A DNA stretch of 64,000 bases from SAR92 clade bacterium H921 (GCA_025153755.1 JAOALD010000005.1:78994-142993), one strand, 5' to 3'; positions 11,179 to 21,307 are shown, counted from the stretch's first letter. A program made the numbers and translations. Notes: generated by a model not told the origin, from the letters alone.

Positions 11179-12705
11179 ATGACCCGAGAAATTCTTATCA
11201 ATATTACGCCAATGGAAACCCGCGTAGCTTTGGTAGAGAACGGCGTGCCTCAGGAGATTTCCATCGAGCGTAATCAAAGAAGCGGGCTGGTAGGCAATAT
11301 TTATCAGGGTAAGGTTGTGCGTATTTTGCCGGGCATGCAAGCGGCGTTTATAGATATAGGAGTCGAGAGAACAGGTTTTTTGCATATTGATGATCTTGTC
11401 GATACCAAACCTAGCATTACAAGCGAGCCTGCTGAGTCGATGATGCCAGAGATTCAAGATCTACTGCACGATGGTGAAAAGATTTTAGTGCAGGTTATCA
11501 AGGATCCTATCGGCAGCAAGGGCGCAAGGCTTACCGCACGGCTCTCGATAGCATCGCGCTATCTAGTTTATATGGATGGCGCACAAAAAATAGGGATATC
11601 CCAACGCATTGAAGATGAGGCTGAGCGAGAGCGGCTAAAAAGTACCGTGAGCAAAACAATTGATGAACTTGCCGCCGCCGAACCACCGGTTAAAACCAAG
11701 AAGAACAGGATTCAAATCCCTAGTCGCGGTGGGAGTTACATTTTACGTACCGCAGCAGAGGGGGCCAGTGATGAGGAGTTGCGTATTGACATGCGCTACC
11801 TGCAGCGCGTTTGGAAACATCTGGCAGAGATAAAGTCAGAGGCTGTTGTGCCTAGTTGCCTTTATGAAGAGTTGCCACTGTCTAGGCGTGTGCTGCGCGA
11901 TATGGCCAGCGCTGATGTTGAAAAAGTGTTGGTTGACTCCCGTGAGGTACTGGACCTGTTAGTAAAGTTCGCTAACAAATTTAGCCCTGAAATCGCTAGT
12001 TTGCTTGAGCATTACCCCGGCGAGAGGCCATTGTTTTATCTCTATGGTATCGAAGATGATATTGCCAAGGCACTGCAGCGAACAGTGGGCATGAAATCTG
12101 GAGGGCACTTGGTGATTGATCAAACTGAGGCCATGACTACCATCGACGTCAATACAGGCGCCTTTGTCGGTAACCGCAATCTTGAAGAGACTGCTTTTAA
12201 AACTAATCTTGAGGCGGCGGTAACTACAGCTCGACAAATACGCATGCGCAACTTGGGTGGTATTATTATTGTCGATTTTATCGATATGCAAAATGCTGAA
12301 CACCGGCGTCAGGTGTTGCGCACTTTTGAAAAATCCCTAGATAGAGATCGCGCTCGTACTACAATGTCCGGCGTAACTGAACTGGGGTTGGTGCAAGTGA
12401 CACGTAAGCGAACCAGTGAAAGTTTGGGGCAGATACTCTGTGAATGCTGCCCTACCTGTGAAGGGCGAGGCTCTATTAAGTCTGCCGAGACTGTAAGTTA
12501 TGAAGTGCTCCGAGAAATACTGCGAGTTGCTCGGGCCTATGAGTGTGAAAACCTGAGGGTGTTGGCATCACCTTCGGTGATAGAAAGGTTGTTAGATGAA
12601 GATTCTGCGCAGGTTGCGGATCTTGAATTATTTATTGGGCGCTCGATTCAGTTTAGAGCTGAAGATTTATTCGCTCGCGAACAATTCGATATTATTCCAG
12701 TTTGA
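11179..12705 (+). CDS. rng: Ribonuclease G
   Basis: A 508-residue endoribonuclease of the RNase E/G family that matures the 16S rRNA 5' end and degrades selected mRNAs. The N-terminal S1-like domain (GNIYQGKVVRILPGMQAAF), the catalytic Mg-binding segment (TTIDVNTGAFVG and IIIVDFIDM) and the CCPTCEGRG zinc link are present. It lacks the long RNase E C-terminal scaffold. I prefer the ATG at 11179 (MTREILINITP) because it aligns with known Rng starts and follows a GGA site; an ATG at 11167 adds four residues. Confidence 0.95.
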   Translation: MTREILINITPMETRVALVENGVPQEISIERNQRSGLVGNIYQGKVVRILPGMQAAFIDIGVERTGFLHIDDLVDTKPSITSEPAESMMPEIQDLLHDGEKILVQVIKDPIGSKGARLTARLSIASRYLVYMDGAQKIGISQRIEDEAERERLKSTVSKTIDELAAAEPPVKTKKNRIQIPSRGGSYILRTAAEGASDEELRIDMRYLQRVWKHLAEIKSEAVVPSCLYEELPLSRRVLRDMASADVEKVLVDSREVLDLLVKFANKFSPEIASLLEHYPGERPLFYLYGIEDDIAKALQRTVGMKSGGHLVIDQTEAMTTIDVNTGAFVGNRNLEETAFKTNLEAAVTTARQIRMRNLGGIIIVDFIDMQNAEHRRQVLRTFEKSLDRDRARTTMSGVTELGLVQVTRKRTSESLGQILCECCPTCEGRGSIKSAETVSYEVLREILRVARAYECENLRVLASPSVIERLLDEDSAQVADLELFIGRSIQFRAEDLFAREQFDIIPV

Positions 12706-12714
12706 GTTTAGTTA

Positions 12715-15700
12715 ATGGCTGATAACAGAATAAAAATATTTGCTAAATTACTTGGTCGTTGGCTCTGGTTGAGCGCCGCGCTGTTGGTTATTGGTACTGT
12801 TATTTTTATAGTTATAGGCCGGCAAACAATTAGCAATGTTGATCAATTGCGCCCTGTAGTTCAAAAAATTATCACTGACAACACTGGGATGCAGATAAGA
12901 CTCGGAGAGTTAAAGGGCAAGTGGCCGCGTCTGGTACCGATAATTGATGTCGATAAAATTGAAATTATTGCCGAAAATCAGACGCCGACAGTAGTAATGG
13001 ATAGGGCGCGCGCCGATCTCGATTTGTTTAATAGTATTAAATATCTCAGCCCAATATGGCGTGAGCTAGTGGTTGATCAATTAACGCTTACTGTTGTTGA
13101 GGACGCATCGGGGCAGTGGAGCCTGAAGGGTCTGAAAGTTGGTGGTAACACAGATTTAGATAAAATATTTGAACCTCTCATTTATAGTCGTCTAATACGC
13201 TTCAAACTGGTTTCGGCTAACTTGGAGTTCTTCTCAGGAAGAAAAATGCAGGTGCGAGGTGATAATGTAATATTAGAAAATGATGATAATTTTCATCGCG
13301 CCGAATTATCATTGCAACTGTCAGATTTAGGTAAGCCGGCTTATGTTTTGATTGAAGGGCAGGGTGATCCATCTGACCTTGAGGTCTTTCATGCCGACGG
13401 ATATGTTCGTTTAGAAGATTTTAATATTTCTAAACCAGTCGTAGATATCGCCAAGTCTCTATTGCCAGAGTTGTTCGATAACCTGACGGAAATTAAAACT
13501 ATTGCCAGTGGTGAAGTTTGGTTTGACCTTCACTCTGGCGGCTCTTTGGACTACGAAGGCAATTTGGCAGTTACAAAAATGCCGCTGAATTGGTTGGCCG
13601 ATGTCTCTCCCATAGAAAATCTTAGTACTGAACTTACCGGCTGGTTCACCCCGGCTTCTGACTGGGGTTTAAGGTTGCAGGGGTTTGAGTTTGATTGGTC
13701 GGATACCGATATCAAGCCGTTGAATTTGGTCTTTAGTCAGCGGCTGGGTTCTGAAGGGCAGGATTTCGACATATCAGTCAATCATTTAGACCTCAATGTG
13801 ATGACCGATCTGTTGCGCGAGACAAAAATTCCTACTGCAAAAATAGTGCAGATGATAGATCGTCTAAGGCCCAGTGGTAATGTTAGTGCCTTGACCGTTG
13901 GTAAAAATAAAAATGGCTACTATGCCTCGGCCAATTTAGATGAAGTATCTATCAACCACTATAAGGCGAGCCCGGGGGTTAAAGACGTCAATGGCTATTT
14001 AGAGATTCAAGGCTCAAGCGGCTTTTTCTATCTCGCTGACAGCGATGGATTTGATGTATTTATCCCCAAGGTCTATAAAAATTATTTGCCGGTTAAGCAA
14101 GCTCAAGGCACTGTATTTTTTGATTGGCAGGCCCAGACAAAAACACTGACTACACGCAGTACGGTAATCAAAACAACGGTCGATGCCGGACTCTCAAATA
14201 TTATGTTTTCGGTGCAGCAACAGTTACCCAATAAGGGATTGGCGCCGGAGGTTAATCTGCTTATTGGCGGTCGTGACATTGATGCAGCTTATATGAAAAA
14301 GTACCTTCCCTATAAAACCCCAGCCAAACTTTCCAATTGGCTGACCAATTCTGTCTTAGCGGCCAATTCAAAAGAGCTAGGCTTGGTGTTTCGAGGTGGG
14401 TCTCCCAGGGGCAATATCACCTCGCGAACAACTCAGATCCTGCTTAAAACAGAAAAAACTGACATAGACTATCATCCAGATTGGCTGGGTCTGCGCGATG
14501 TTGAGTCATTGGTGTTGGTCGATGATGCCTATGCTGAAGGTACTGCCACTAGCGGTAAGGTTGGTGGTGTGAGTATATTGCATGCAGATGTAGTATTTGG
14601 TGATCCGGAAATTGGCAAAGATACCTTAGTTGTTGATGCTCAGATTGAAACTGAGCTGGGTGATGCGATTGAGTTTTTAGCCCAGTCGCCCCTCCAAGGG
14701 CGCATAGGACCCATGGCCGACTGGCAGTATTCTGGTGTTGCCAATGCTCAGGTGCATATGGAAATTCCATTGAAAAAGATTCCAGGTTCAGCGACAGGAG
14801 GAGAGTACCATATAAGTAGCATCCTCAATGAGGGCTCTGTGGCAATCCCCAACACGCCAATCAGTATTAGCAACCTAGTCGGCCCATTGAATTTTTCAGT
14901 GGCAGACGGCCTTTACTCGGAAAACCTAAAAGGAGAGTTTTGGCAACGACCTCTGTCTGCTAGATTCTTTAAAACTGGACAGCAACAAAAGATAGCAATT
15001 AGCACCGATATTCAGGCGCTCAATCTCAATAAGTTGGTTAGGTTTCCATGGGATAAGGTAGTACAGGGAAATATTCCCGTTGAGGGGTTACTAAGTATTG
15101 GCGCTACCGGTGAGGGGGCGAGTCCAGTAATGTTGCAGTTGGCCAGTCAGATGCAGGAGGTTGAAATTAATCTGCCAGAGCCTCTAGCTAAACCATTGGG
15201 TGTCAGTCGAGCCCTAGACTTAACCTTACATTTTGATCCGGACTTTAAGCGAATGGAGGGTAATTTTGGTGATTATTTAGCCACCGACTTGCGTTTTAGC
15301 AATAGTCAGTTGACTCATGGTGTGGTCAGCTTTGATCGTTCTGTGCCAGTGCCTGAAGCGGGGGAGTTGATGCTGGCCGGATACTTGCCTACAACTGATT
15401 TGAATTTATGGAATCCAGTTGTAGAGTTGTTTATGCAGCAACCTCAACCTACTGAAAATCAATGGCAACCTGTATTTGATCTAAAGTTTGATTATCTCAA
15501 TCTGGCCTCGTTTAAGGTAGAAAATATAGCGGCGCAGATTAGGTTGGCGGAGCCTTTAGTTCATGTTGACTTTACCAGTAATTTGGCTGACGGAATCCTG
15601 TCCCTGCCCAAGGATAAGAATCTTATTCCTGATGTTCGTTTATCGCGGCTGAGTATACCCAGTCAATTAATTGAAGAGAAAGTAGGCCAGTCAGGTCTCG

Positions 15701-16590
15701 ATCCCCGCACGTTTACGGCAGTGGATTTTTCGGTCGATCAGCTTACTGTTGGTGACCAAATATGGGGTGCCTTGGCATTCCAATTGCGACCAGAAATTTC
15801 TGGTGCTGCCTTCAATAGTATTGTGGGCGATGTTTTTGGCCTCAGGCCAGGGCTTTTTGATCAGGAACCGGATACAGAGTTTTTCTGGAAATATGATGGT
15901 CAACGTTATTCTAGCCGTCTGGTTGGGCCAGTTGGAGTTGATAATATTGGCGATTTATTCTCGGGTTTGAATGTTCCCACCATAGCCGACAGTAAGACGG
16001 GAAAAATGGTTTTCGACTTGTCATGGCCTGACCAGCCATGGAAGATCAGCAAAGAAAACATTGTTGGCGATTTTCAGATTAATTTACAGGACGGCAGTTT
16101 CTACACATCAACTGGTGGTGCTGGCGCGGCGTTAAAATTAATTAGCCTATTTAATTTTGCTAATTGGTTGAAACGTCTACAGCTAGATTTTTCAGATGTC
16201 ACTAGCCAGAATCTGGTCTATAACGACCTTAAAGGAACTATTAATTTTGAAAAAGGTGTTGCTAGCCTAATTGATCCATTGCGAATGAAAATGCCTTCTG
16301 GGCGTATGGATATGGCGGGTAATTTCGATTTAGTCAATGAACAAGCTGATGCGCAGCTGGTTGCCACCTTGCCTGTGGCGACTAATCTGCCCTGGGTAGT
16401 AGCACTGCTCGGCGGGGTGCCTGCAGCTGCTGGGGTTTACCTTACCAGCAAGTTGGTCGAGAAACAGGTTGATAGGCTATCGAGTATTAGTTATACCCTG
16501 ACTGGTCCATTTGATGACGTAGAGGTAGCGGTAAACAAGATTTTCGCAGCCGAGTTAAAGGCTAGTGATCAGGGTCTTGAGCAGCAATAA
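12715..16590 (+). CDS. yhdP: YhdP, giant AsmA-like envelope protein
   Basis: A 1291-residue protein with one N-terminal signal-anchor helix (about residues 15-35) and a very long periplasmic part rich in beta strands, ending in an AsmA-like C-terminal domain (NDLKGTINFEKGVASLIDPL). YhdP is one of the AsmA-like bridge proteins implicated in moving phospholipids from inner to outer membrane. The length matches the family. It sits 9 bases after rng and before the nitrilase gene, the standard order. Its role may matter more here because mlaFEDB is missing from the usual place. Confidence 0.92.
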   Translation: MADNRIKIFAKLLGRWLWLSAALLVIGTVIFIVIGRQTISNVDQLRPVVQKIITDNTGMQIRLGELKGKWPRLVPIIDVDKIEIIAENQTPTVVMDRARADLDLFNSIKYLSPIWRELVVDQLTLTVVEDASGQWSLKGLKVGGNTDLDKIFEPLIYSRLIRFKLVSANLEFFSGRKMQVRGDNVILENDDNFHRAELSLQLSDLGKPAYVLIEGQGDPSDLEVFHADGYVRLEDFNISKPVVDIAKSLLPELFDNLTEIKTIASGEVWFDLHSGGSLDYEGNLAVTKMPLNWLADVSPIENLSTELTGWFTPASDWGLRLQGFEFDWSDTDIKPLNLVFSQRLGSEGQDFDISVNHLDLNVMTDLLRETKIPTAKIVQMIDRLRPSGNVSALTVGKNKNGYYASANLDEVSINHYKASPGVKDVNGYLEIQGSSGFFYLADSDGFDVFIPKVYKNYLPVKQAQGTVFFDWQAQTKTLTTRSTVIKTTVDAGLSNIMFSVQQQLPNKGLAPEVNLLIGGRDIDAAYMKKYLPYKTPAKLSNWLTNSVLAANSKELGLVFRGGSPRGNITSRTTQILLKTEKTDIDYHPDWLGLRDVESLVLVDDAYAEGTATSGKVGGVSILHADVVFGDPEIGKDTLVVDAQIETELGDAIEFLAQSPLQGRIGPMADWQYSGVANAQVHMEIPLKKIPGSATGGEYHISSILNEGSVAIPNTPISISNLVGPLNFSVADGLYSENLKGEFWQRPLSARFFKTGQQQKIAISTDIQALNLNKLVRFPWDKVVQGNIPVEGLLSIGATGEGASPVMLQLASQMQEVEINLPEPLAKPLGVSRALDLTLHFDPDFKRMEGNFGDYLATDLRFSNSQLTHGVVSFDRSVPVPEAGELMLAGYLPTTDLNLWNPVVELFMQQPQPTENQWQPVFDLKFDYLNLASFKVENIAAQIRLAEPLVHVDFTSNLADGILSLPKDKNLIPDVRLSRLSIPSQLIEEKVGQSGLDPRTFTAVDFSVDQLTVGDQIWGALAFQLRPEISGAAFNSIVGDVFGLRPGLFDQEPDTEFFWKYDGQRYSSRLVGPVGVDNIGDLFSGLNVPTIADSKTGKMVFDLSWPDQPWKISKENIVGDFQINLQDGSFYTSTGGAGAALKLISLFNFANWLKRLQLDFSDVTSQNLVYNDLKGTINFEKGVASLIDPLRMKMPSGRMDMAGNFDLVNEQADAQLVATLPVATNLPWVVALLGGVPAAAGVYLTSKLVEKQVDRLSSISYTLTGPFDDVEVAVNKIFAAELKASDQGLEQQ

Positions 16591-16603
16591 GAGGCTATTA
16601 CTG

Positions 16604-17431
16604 ATGAATAACAAAATCAATGTGGCAGCAATTCAGCTCAAGCCGGGTGCATCTGTTGCTGAAAACCTCAGCAATACTGCTGCACTGCTACTGGAAGCTG
16701 CTAATGCAGGCGCTCAATTAGCGGTGCTACCGGAAAATTTTGCCCATTATGGTCAGCCTGATTTCCTCGCTATAGGTCGTGAGGAATCTTCAAATGAGGG
16801 TCCGGTTAGGGCTTTTTTGGCGCAGCAGGCACGGAGTAACAGTCTTTGGTTAGTAGGGGGCACCCTACCTGTAGCTGGGCCAAAACCACAACCATATGCA
16901 AGGTCATTCTTAGTTAATCCTCAGGGCGATTGTGTCGAGCACTATGACAAGATTCATCTGTTTGACGCGGACATTGCCGGGTCCGGTGGTCAGGCCAAAA
17001 GCTATAGGGAATCTGATAATTTTGCTGCTGGAACCCGCGTGGTAGCTTCTCCAACGACTCTGTGTACGATTGGCTTGACTGTTTGCTACGATCTTAGATT
17101 CCCAGAGCTGTATCGGCAGTTGGCTGATTCTGATGCGCGGCTTATTGCCGTTCCAGCTGCCTTTACAGCCGCAACAGGCAAGGATCATTGGCAGGTTTTA
17201 CTGCGAGCTCGTGCGATTGAAAATCAGGTTTTTGTGATTGGGGCTAATCTGGTAGATTTAGAGCATCCAACCCGTAGCCTTTGGGGCGGCAGTGCTATCA
17301 TTGATCCTTGGGGTAGAGTTTTGGCCAGCTTAGACTCTGATGAGTCTGGTGTGGTTATGGCCAATATTGATTTGCATCTTATTGATGATCTTAGGACCAA
17401 AATGCCAATTGCGAACCACCGTAAATTATAG
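16604..17431 (+). CDS. Nitrilase-superfamily amidohydrolase (Nit1-type)
   Basis: A 275-residue carbon-nitrogen hydrolase. The Glu-Lys-Cys triad is visible: E in VLPENFAHY, K in HYDKIHLFD and C in TVCYDLRFPELYR. Close relatives of this genomic position resemble Nit1, which hydrolyses deaminated glutathione; that substrate is inferred. The start is the ATG at 16604, preceded by AAGAGG overlapping the yhdP stop. It ends the plus-strand operon, converging with darP across only 28 bases, where relatives would carry tldD. Confidence 0.88.
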   Translation: MNNKINVAAIQLKPGASVAENLSNTAALLLEAANAGAQLAVLPENFAHYGQPDFLAIGREESSNEGPVRAFLAQQARSNSLWLVGGTLPVAGPKPQPYARSFLVNPQGDCVEHYDKIHLFDADIAGSGGQAKSYRESDNFAAGTRVVASPTTLCTIGLTVCYDLRFPELYRQLADSDARLIAVPAAFTAATGKDHWQVLLRARAIENQVFVIGANLVDLEHPTRSLWGGSAIIDPWGRVLASLDSDESGVVMANIDLHLIDDLRTKMPIANHRKL

Positions 17432-17459
17432 CCTCTTATTTCGGTTGCCAGGATGATGT

Positions 17460-17963
17460 TTATTCGGCCAGACTTCTTATATAGCTAAAGATTTTACGGC
17501 TAGCTGTAGGTGCCTTTTTTAGCTCAATTTCTCGCACCGCCTGGCGTTGAAGATTACGCAACTGTTGACGATCACAGTCTGGGTAGGCTTTTATAAACGC
17601 TTCGATGCCAGCATTGCCCTCTTGAATAATTCGATCGCGCCACTGCTCTAGTAGCTTAAAATGCTGGCGGTAAGTTTGGGATTGATGGTCCATCATATCC
17701 AGAGTTTGCTGAATTACATCTGTATTTGAGATGCGCATCAATTTACCAATATATTGCAGATGACGACGTTTAGCTTCGCGACTTTTTAAGCGTCGCGCCT
17801 CGTAGATGGCGTCTTTTAAATTTTCAGGTAGGTCAAACTTCTGCAATTTGCCTTCCGGCATTTCTACTAGCTGTTTACCCATGGCCTGCAAAGCATGACT
17901 GTCTCGCTTTAGCTGAGACTTGCTGGGTTCGTCGTAGTCGAGCTGGTCGAGTTCGTCAGTCAT
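17460..17963 (-). CDS. darP: Ribosome-associated protein DarP (YjgA, DUF615)
   Basis: A 167-residue basic, helical protein of the DUF615 family that joins late 50S assembly intermediates. The QLKRDSHALQAMGKQLVEM start, the REAKRRHLQYIGKLMR core and the C-terminal SRKIFSYIRSL are characteristic. Its ATG overlaps the mgtE stop by one base, an unusual operon pairing. In pseudomonads this gene lies between tldD and pmbA; neither is present here. Confidence 0.92.
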   Translation of the reverse strand: MTDELDQLDYDEPSKSQLKRDSHALQAMGKQLVEMPEGKLQKFDLPENLKDAIYEARRLKSREAKRRHLQYIGKLMRISNTDVIQQTLDMMDHQSQTYRQHFKLLEQWRDRIIQEGNAGIEAFIKAYPDCDRQQLRNLQRQAVREIELKKAPTASRKIFSYIRSLAE

Positions 17964-19309
17964 CAGATAAGGAATACCGCGGCTAAGCCTAGAAATGAAA
18001 CGAAACCCACGATATCTGTCACCGTGGTAAGAATTACCGAGCCCGCCAAGGCAGGATCAATATTAAGAGCGCGCAGCAACACAGGCAATAATGTTCCAGT
18101 CACAGCTGCGGCGATTAAATTTATTATCATCGCCATGCCAATAATGAGAGCCATGGTCCAGTCTTCAAACCATAGAGACACAATGGCACCCACTACTAGG
18201 GCGTAGAGCACGCCATTTAGGGCCCCAACGGTAAATTCTTTACTAAGCAGCCAGCTGAGGTTACCCCGTTCTATCTGTCCCAATGCCATACCGCGAATAA
18301 CAACAGTGAGCGTTTGGCTGCCAGCGACGCCCCCCATACTAGCGACAATGGGCATTAAAATCGCCAGCGCCACAACTTTGTCTAGAGTGTCTGAAAACAC
18401 ACTAATGGCGGTAGAGGCAAGAATAGCAGTAATTAAATTGACTCCCAACCAGGCCGCTCGTCGCGGTGCAGTTCTGCCAATGGACGAAAATGTGTCTTCG
18501 GTGTCACTCAAACCGGCCATGGCCAATAAGGAGTGATCTGCGTCTTCGACGATAACGTCAACCACATCGTCAATGGTGATGCGGCCAAGTAGATGATTTT
18601 TGTCATCGATAACCGGCGCTGATACTAAGTCATGCCGTTGGAAAAGCTGGGCCACATCTGAGTCGGTAAGATTGACATGAATCGCTTGCACATCGGTGTC
18701 CATGACCTCTTTAACCCTAGTGGTGGGGCTGGATGTCAGAAGTTTACCCAGGGGTAGAATTCCCAGAAAAATATCATTACGGCTGACCACAAAAAGATTG
18801 TCAGTAATATCTGGAAGCTCTTCAAACCGCCTTAGATAACGCAGAACAACATCCACATTGATATCAGGTCTTATGGTTACTACCTCTGTATCCATAAGAC
18901 CACCAGCAGTATCTTCAGCGTAAGTGAGTACTGACTCAACACGTTGGCGGTCTTGCCATGACATGGCTTTTAAAACCTCCGGAATCATCTGATCCGGAAG
19001 TTGTTGAAGAATGTCTGCTATATCATCGACGTCTAGGCCTTCCGTCAGAGAGGCCACCTCCGCACCGTCCATCTGATCAAGAAATTCGGATTGTATTTCG
19101 TCTGACAATTCTTGCAATACTTCACCGCTATTATCTGGATCCACCAGTTCCCAAAGTATATGGCGAAATTTGGGCGGAGCGGTTTCTAGTTGATGAGCTA
19201 TATCTGGAGGTGAGAGATTGTTGAGAATATACCGAACCTGATTCAAGGTACCTGAATCTATAGCAGTGCCAAGTCGTACAAGCAGGTTGGTTTCTGTGGT
19301 CATGGGCAT
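17963..19309 (-). CDS. mgtE: MgtE-type magnesium transporter
   Basis: A 448-residue Mg2+ channel/transporter. The N-terminal MgtE_N domain (about residues 30-130), a CBS pair acting as Mg2+ sensor (VKEVMDTDVQAI and the DDKNHLLGRITIDDVVDVI segment) and a C-terminal pore domain of five helices (residues 280-448) appear in order. The conserved pore stretch MPIVASMGGVAGSQT is intact. It is followed, with a one-base overlap, by darP and preceded by the ptsO group. Confidence 0.95.
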   Translation of the reverse strand: MPMTTETNLLVRLGTAIDSGTLNQVRYILNNLSPPDIAHQLETAPPKFRHILWELVDPDNSGEVLQELSDEIQSEFLDQMDGAEVASLTEGLDVDDIADILQQLPDQMIPEVLKAMSWQDRQRVESVLTYAEDTAGGLMDTEVVTIRPDINVDVVLRYLRRFEELPDITDNLFVVSRNDIFLGILPLGKLLTSSPTTRVKEVMDTDVQAIHVNLTDSDVAQLFQRHDLVSAPVIDDKNHLLGRITIDDVVDVIVEDADHSLLAMAGLSDTEDTFSSIGRTAPRRAAWLGVNLITAILASTAISVFSDTLDKVVALAILMPIVASMGGVAGSQTLTVVIRGMALGQIERGNLSWLLSKEFTVGALNGVLYALVVGAIVSLWFEDWTMALIIGMAMIINLIAAAVTGTLLPVLLRALNIDPALAGSVILTTVTDIVGFVSFLGLAAVFLI

Positions 19310-19378
19310 TTTCCCTAGCTAAATCGCCGATAAGCGATGCTGTATTTTAGCGGGCTATGCTAGTGACTGATACTGAAA

Positions 19379-19648
19379 TTATTCGCCTTCACCAAAATAG
19401 TCTGCAAATAGGTCTGTTATCTGGTCGCAGGCGGCCTGCTCATCTGGGCCGTCGAACTCAAAAATAAGTTCAGTTCCCTGGTTGGCGGCCAATAACATTA
19501 GCGACATGATACTTTTCGCGTCGATGAAGGGTTCTTCTCTGCCGGTGCGAATACGACATTGGTGATGACCGGCCACATGGACCAATTTGGTCGCTGCACG
19601 GGCATGCAGTCCAAGCTTATTAATCACGGTAAGTTTGCGGCGTATCAT
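19379..19648 (-). CDS. ptsO: Nitrogen-PTS phosphocarrier NPr (HPr-like)
   Basis: An 89-residue HPr-fold protein. The phosphorylated histidine is H15 in GLHARAATKLV, and the AKSIMSLMLLAA helix carries the regulatory serine region. NPr passes phosphate from EI(Ntr) to PtsN, linking nitrogen and potassium status to sigma-54 physiology. It lies 2 bases after rapZ, the usual end of the rpoN-hpf-ptsN-rapZ-ptsO operon. Confidence 0.95.
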   Translation of the reverse strand: MIRRKLTVINKLGLHARAATKLVHVAGHHQCRIRTGREEPFIDAKSIMSLMLLAANQGTELIFEFDGPDEQAACDQITDLFADYFGEGE

Positions 19649-19650
19649 TT

Positions 19651-20529
19651 TTAATTCTCTGATAGATTCACTGACGGATGCTCTTTATGCACCTGCTGCA
19701 CCAGTGGATAATGTTGAGAAAAATACTCGGTGAGACGGTTAACCATATAGACAGAGCGATGCTTACCTCCGGTGCAACCAATAGCAATAGTGAGGTAGCT
19801 GCGGTTGTTTACCTGGTTTTTCGGAATCCATCGGGTGAGAAACCCAATAATGTCAGCAAGCATAGACCCTACATCCACTTGGCTCTCTAAAAACGCAATA
19901 ACTGCTGGGTCATGACCAGTTTGTCCACGCAACTCCAGCTTCCAGTGAGGATTTGGTAGGCAGCGTACATCAAAGACAAAGTCTGCATCTGCTGGCACGC
20001 CTCGCTTAAAGCCGAAAGACTCAAATAAAATTGCCATATGCTGTGCATTATCTGGCACTACCGTGTTTTTTATCACGTCCCGCAGTTGGTGAAGAGAGAG
20101 CCCTGAGGTGTTTATATTGCGGTCAGCAATCTCGGCTATCGGTGCTAACACCTCTTTCTCAATATCAATGGCCTCTTTAAGGCTCACCTTGTTGCTACTC
20201 AATGGATGTTTACGCCTAGTTTCACTGTAGCGGCGCAAAAGATCGCTACGTCGTGACTGTAAAAACAGAACATCAACTGAGATACCGCGGTCTTGGATTA
20301 TTTCGAGTTCTTTAGGTATCTGACTCAGGTCACCGACAAGATTTCGCGCGTCAATGCCTACAGCGAGCTTAAGTTCGACGCTAAGATTCTCTGATTTTAG
20401 CTTGGTGATCAGGTCGGATAGCAGACTTACGGGAAGGTTATCAATACAGGTAAAGCCTACATCTTCAAGAATATTCAGAGCTGATGTTTTCCCTGAGCCC
20501 GAGTGGCCACTAATAACGACGAGGCGCAT
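19651..20529 (-). CDS. rapZ: RNase adapter protein RapZ
   Basis: A 292-residue nucleotide-binding protein. Walker A is GHSGSGKTSAL (about residues 8-18); the C-terminal sensor/RNA-binding domain contains IGCTGGKHRSV. In E. coli RapZ recruits RNase E to the sRNA GlmZ to control glmS; whether the sRNA exists here is not known. It sits between ptsN and ptsO. Confidence 0.95.
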   Translation of the reverse strand: MRLVVISGHSGSGKTSALNILEDVGFTCIDNLPVSLLSDLITKLKSENLSVELKLAVGIDARNLVGDLSQIPKELEIIQDRGISVDVLFLQSRRSDLLRRYSETRRKHPLSSNKVSLKEAIDIEKEVLAPIAEIADRNINTSGLSLHQLRDVIKNTVVPDNAQHMAILFESFGFKRGVPADADFVFDVRCLPNPHWKLELRGQTGHDPAVIAFLESQVDVGSMLADIIGFLTRWIPKNQVNNRSYLTIAIGCTGGKHRSVYMVNRLTEYFSQHYPLVQQVHKEHPSVNLSEN

Positions 20530-20531
20530 AA

Positions 20532-20999
20532 CTAGGCTGAGCGCTCTAGCTCAATAGCAGTATTAAAAAGCTCTTCGTTGCTACTGCACTTGCGCAGTGA
20601 TTGGCGCGATGATTCGTTCTGTAACAGAGCAGCTACTCTGGCCAACGTCGCTAAATGCTCATCATTTTTTTCTTCTGGCACCACTAGGGCAAAAATAAGA
20701 TCAACGGGTTCGTCATCTAGGGCATCAAAATCTACTGGTTCAAGGAGTTTAATGAGACAGCCGTGGATGCGCTTGACGCCTGGTGCACGGCAATGGGGTA
20801 TGGCAATGCCTTCGCCTATACCCGTGCTACCGAGTCGCTCGCGGGCCACTAAGCTGTGAAATAAGATATCTGTCTGATCCGCATCTCCGCCTAGTTGCGC
20901 GGTGATAAAATTAGATAGATTTTCAAGTACACGTTTTTTACTGCCGCCCGGCAAATCGCATTGGGTCATTGCCGGGGTGAGTACATCAGTAATTTTCAT
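20532..20999 (-). CDS. ptsN: Nitrogen-PTS EIIA component PtsN
   Basis: A 155-residue EIIA(Ntr) protein. The active-site histidine is H69 in GIAIPHCR. Its phosphorylation state regulates potassium transport, sensor kinases and sigma-54-related functions rather than sugar uptake. It follows hpf by 8 bases and precedes rapZ by 2 bases. Confidence 0.95.
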   Translation of the reverse strand: MKITDVLTPAMTQCDLPGGSKKRVLENLSNFITAQLGGDADQTDILFHSLVARERLGSTGIGEGIAIPHCRAPGVKRIHGCLIKLLEPVDFDALDDEPVDLIFALVVPEEKNDEHLATLARVAALLQNESSRQSLRKCSSNEELFNTAIELERSA

Positions 21000-21007
21000 T
21001 GCAGACG

Positions 21008-21295
21008 CTAATGGCCCCTTTGCTTTTCTTTGTGTTTGATCAATTGACGATCAAGCTTGTCGGTCAAAGCATCGATCGCTGCATAGAGATCTTCATGCTC
21101 AGCGTTGGCGAACAGTTCTCCCCCGCTAACATGAACAGTTGCCTCAGCTATTTGTTGGAGTTTATCGACAGAGAGTATTACTGAGGTACTAGTGATTTGT
21201 TCATAGTGCCTTTCCAGTTTGGAAAGTTTTGTAGTGACATAGTCGCGAATTGGATCAGTGAGGTCTAAATGGTGTCCGCTTATGGTCATCTGCAT
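21008..21295 (-). CDS. hpf: Ribosome hibernation promoting factor (short form)
   Basis: A 95-residue short HPF/RaiA-type protein (GHHLDLTDPIRDYVTTKL start, ADAINLYAAIDALTDKLD-like core near residues 70-82) that binds the 30S subunit and promotes 100S dimer formation in stationary phase. Only the short form is present, consistent with gammaproteobacteria. It lies 12 bases after rpoN. Confidence 0.93.
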   Translation of the reverse strand: MQMTISGHHLDLTDPIRDYVTTKLSKLERHYEQITSTSVILSVDKLQQIAEATVHVSGGELFANAEHEDLYAAIDALTDKLDRQLIKHKEKQRGH

Positions 21296-21307
21296 GCAGT
21301 TCTCCTT

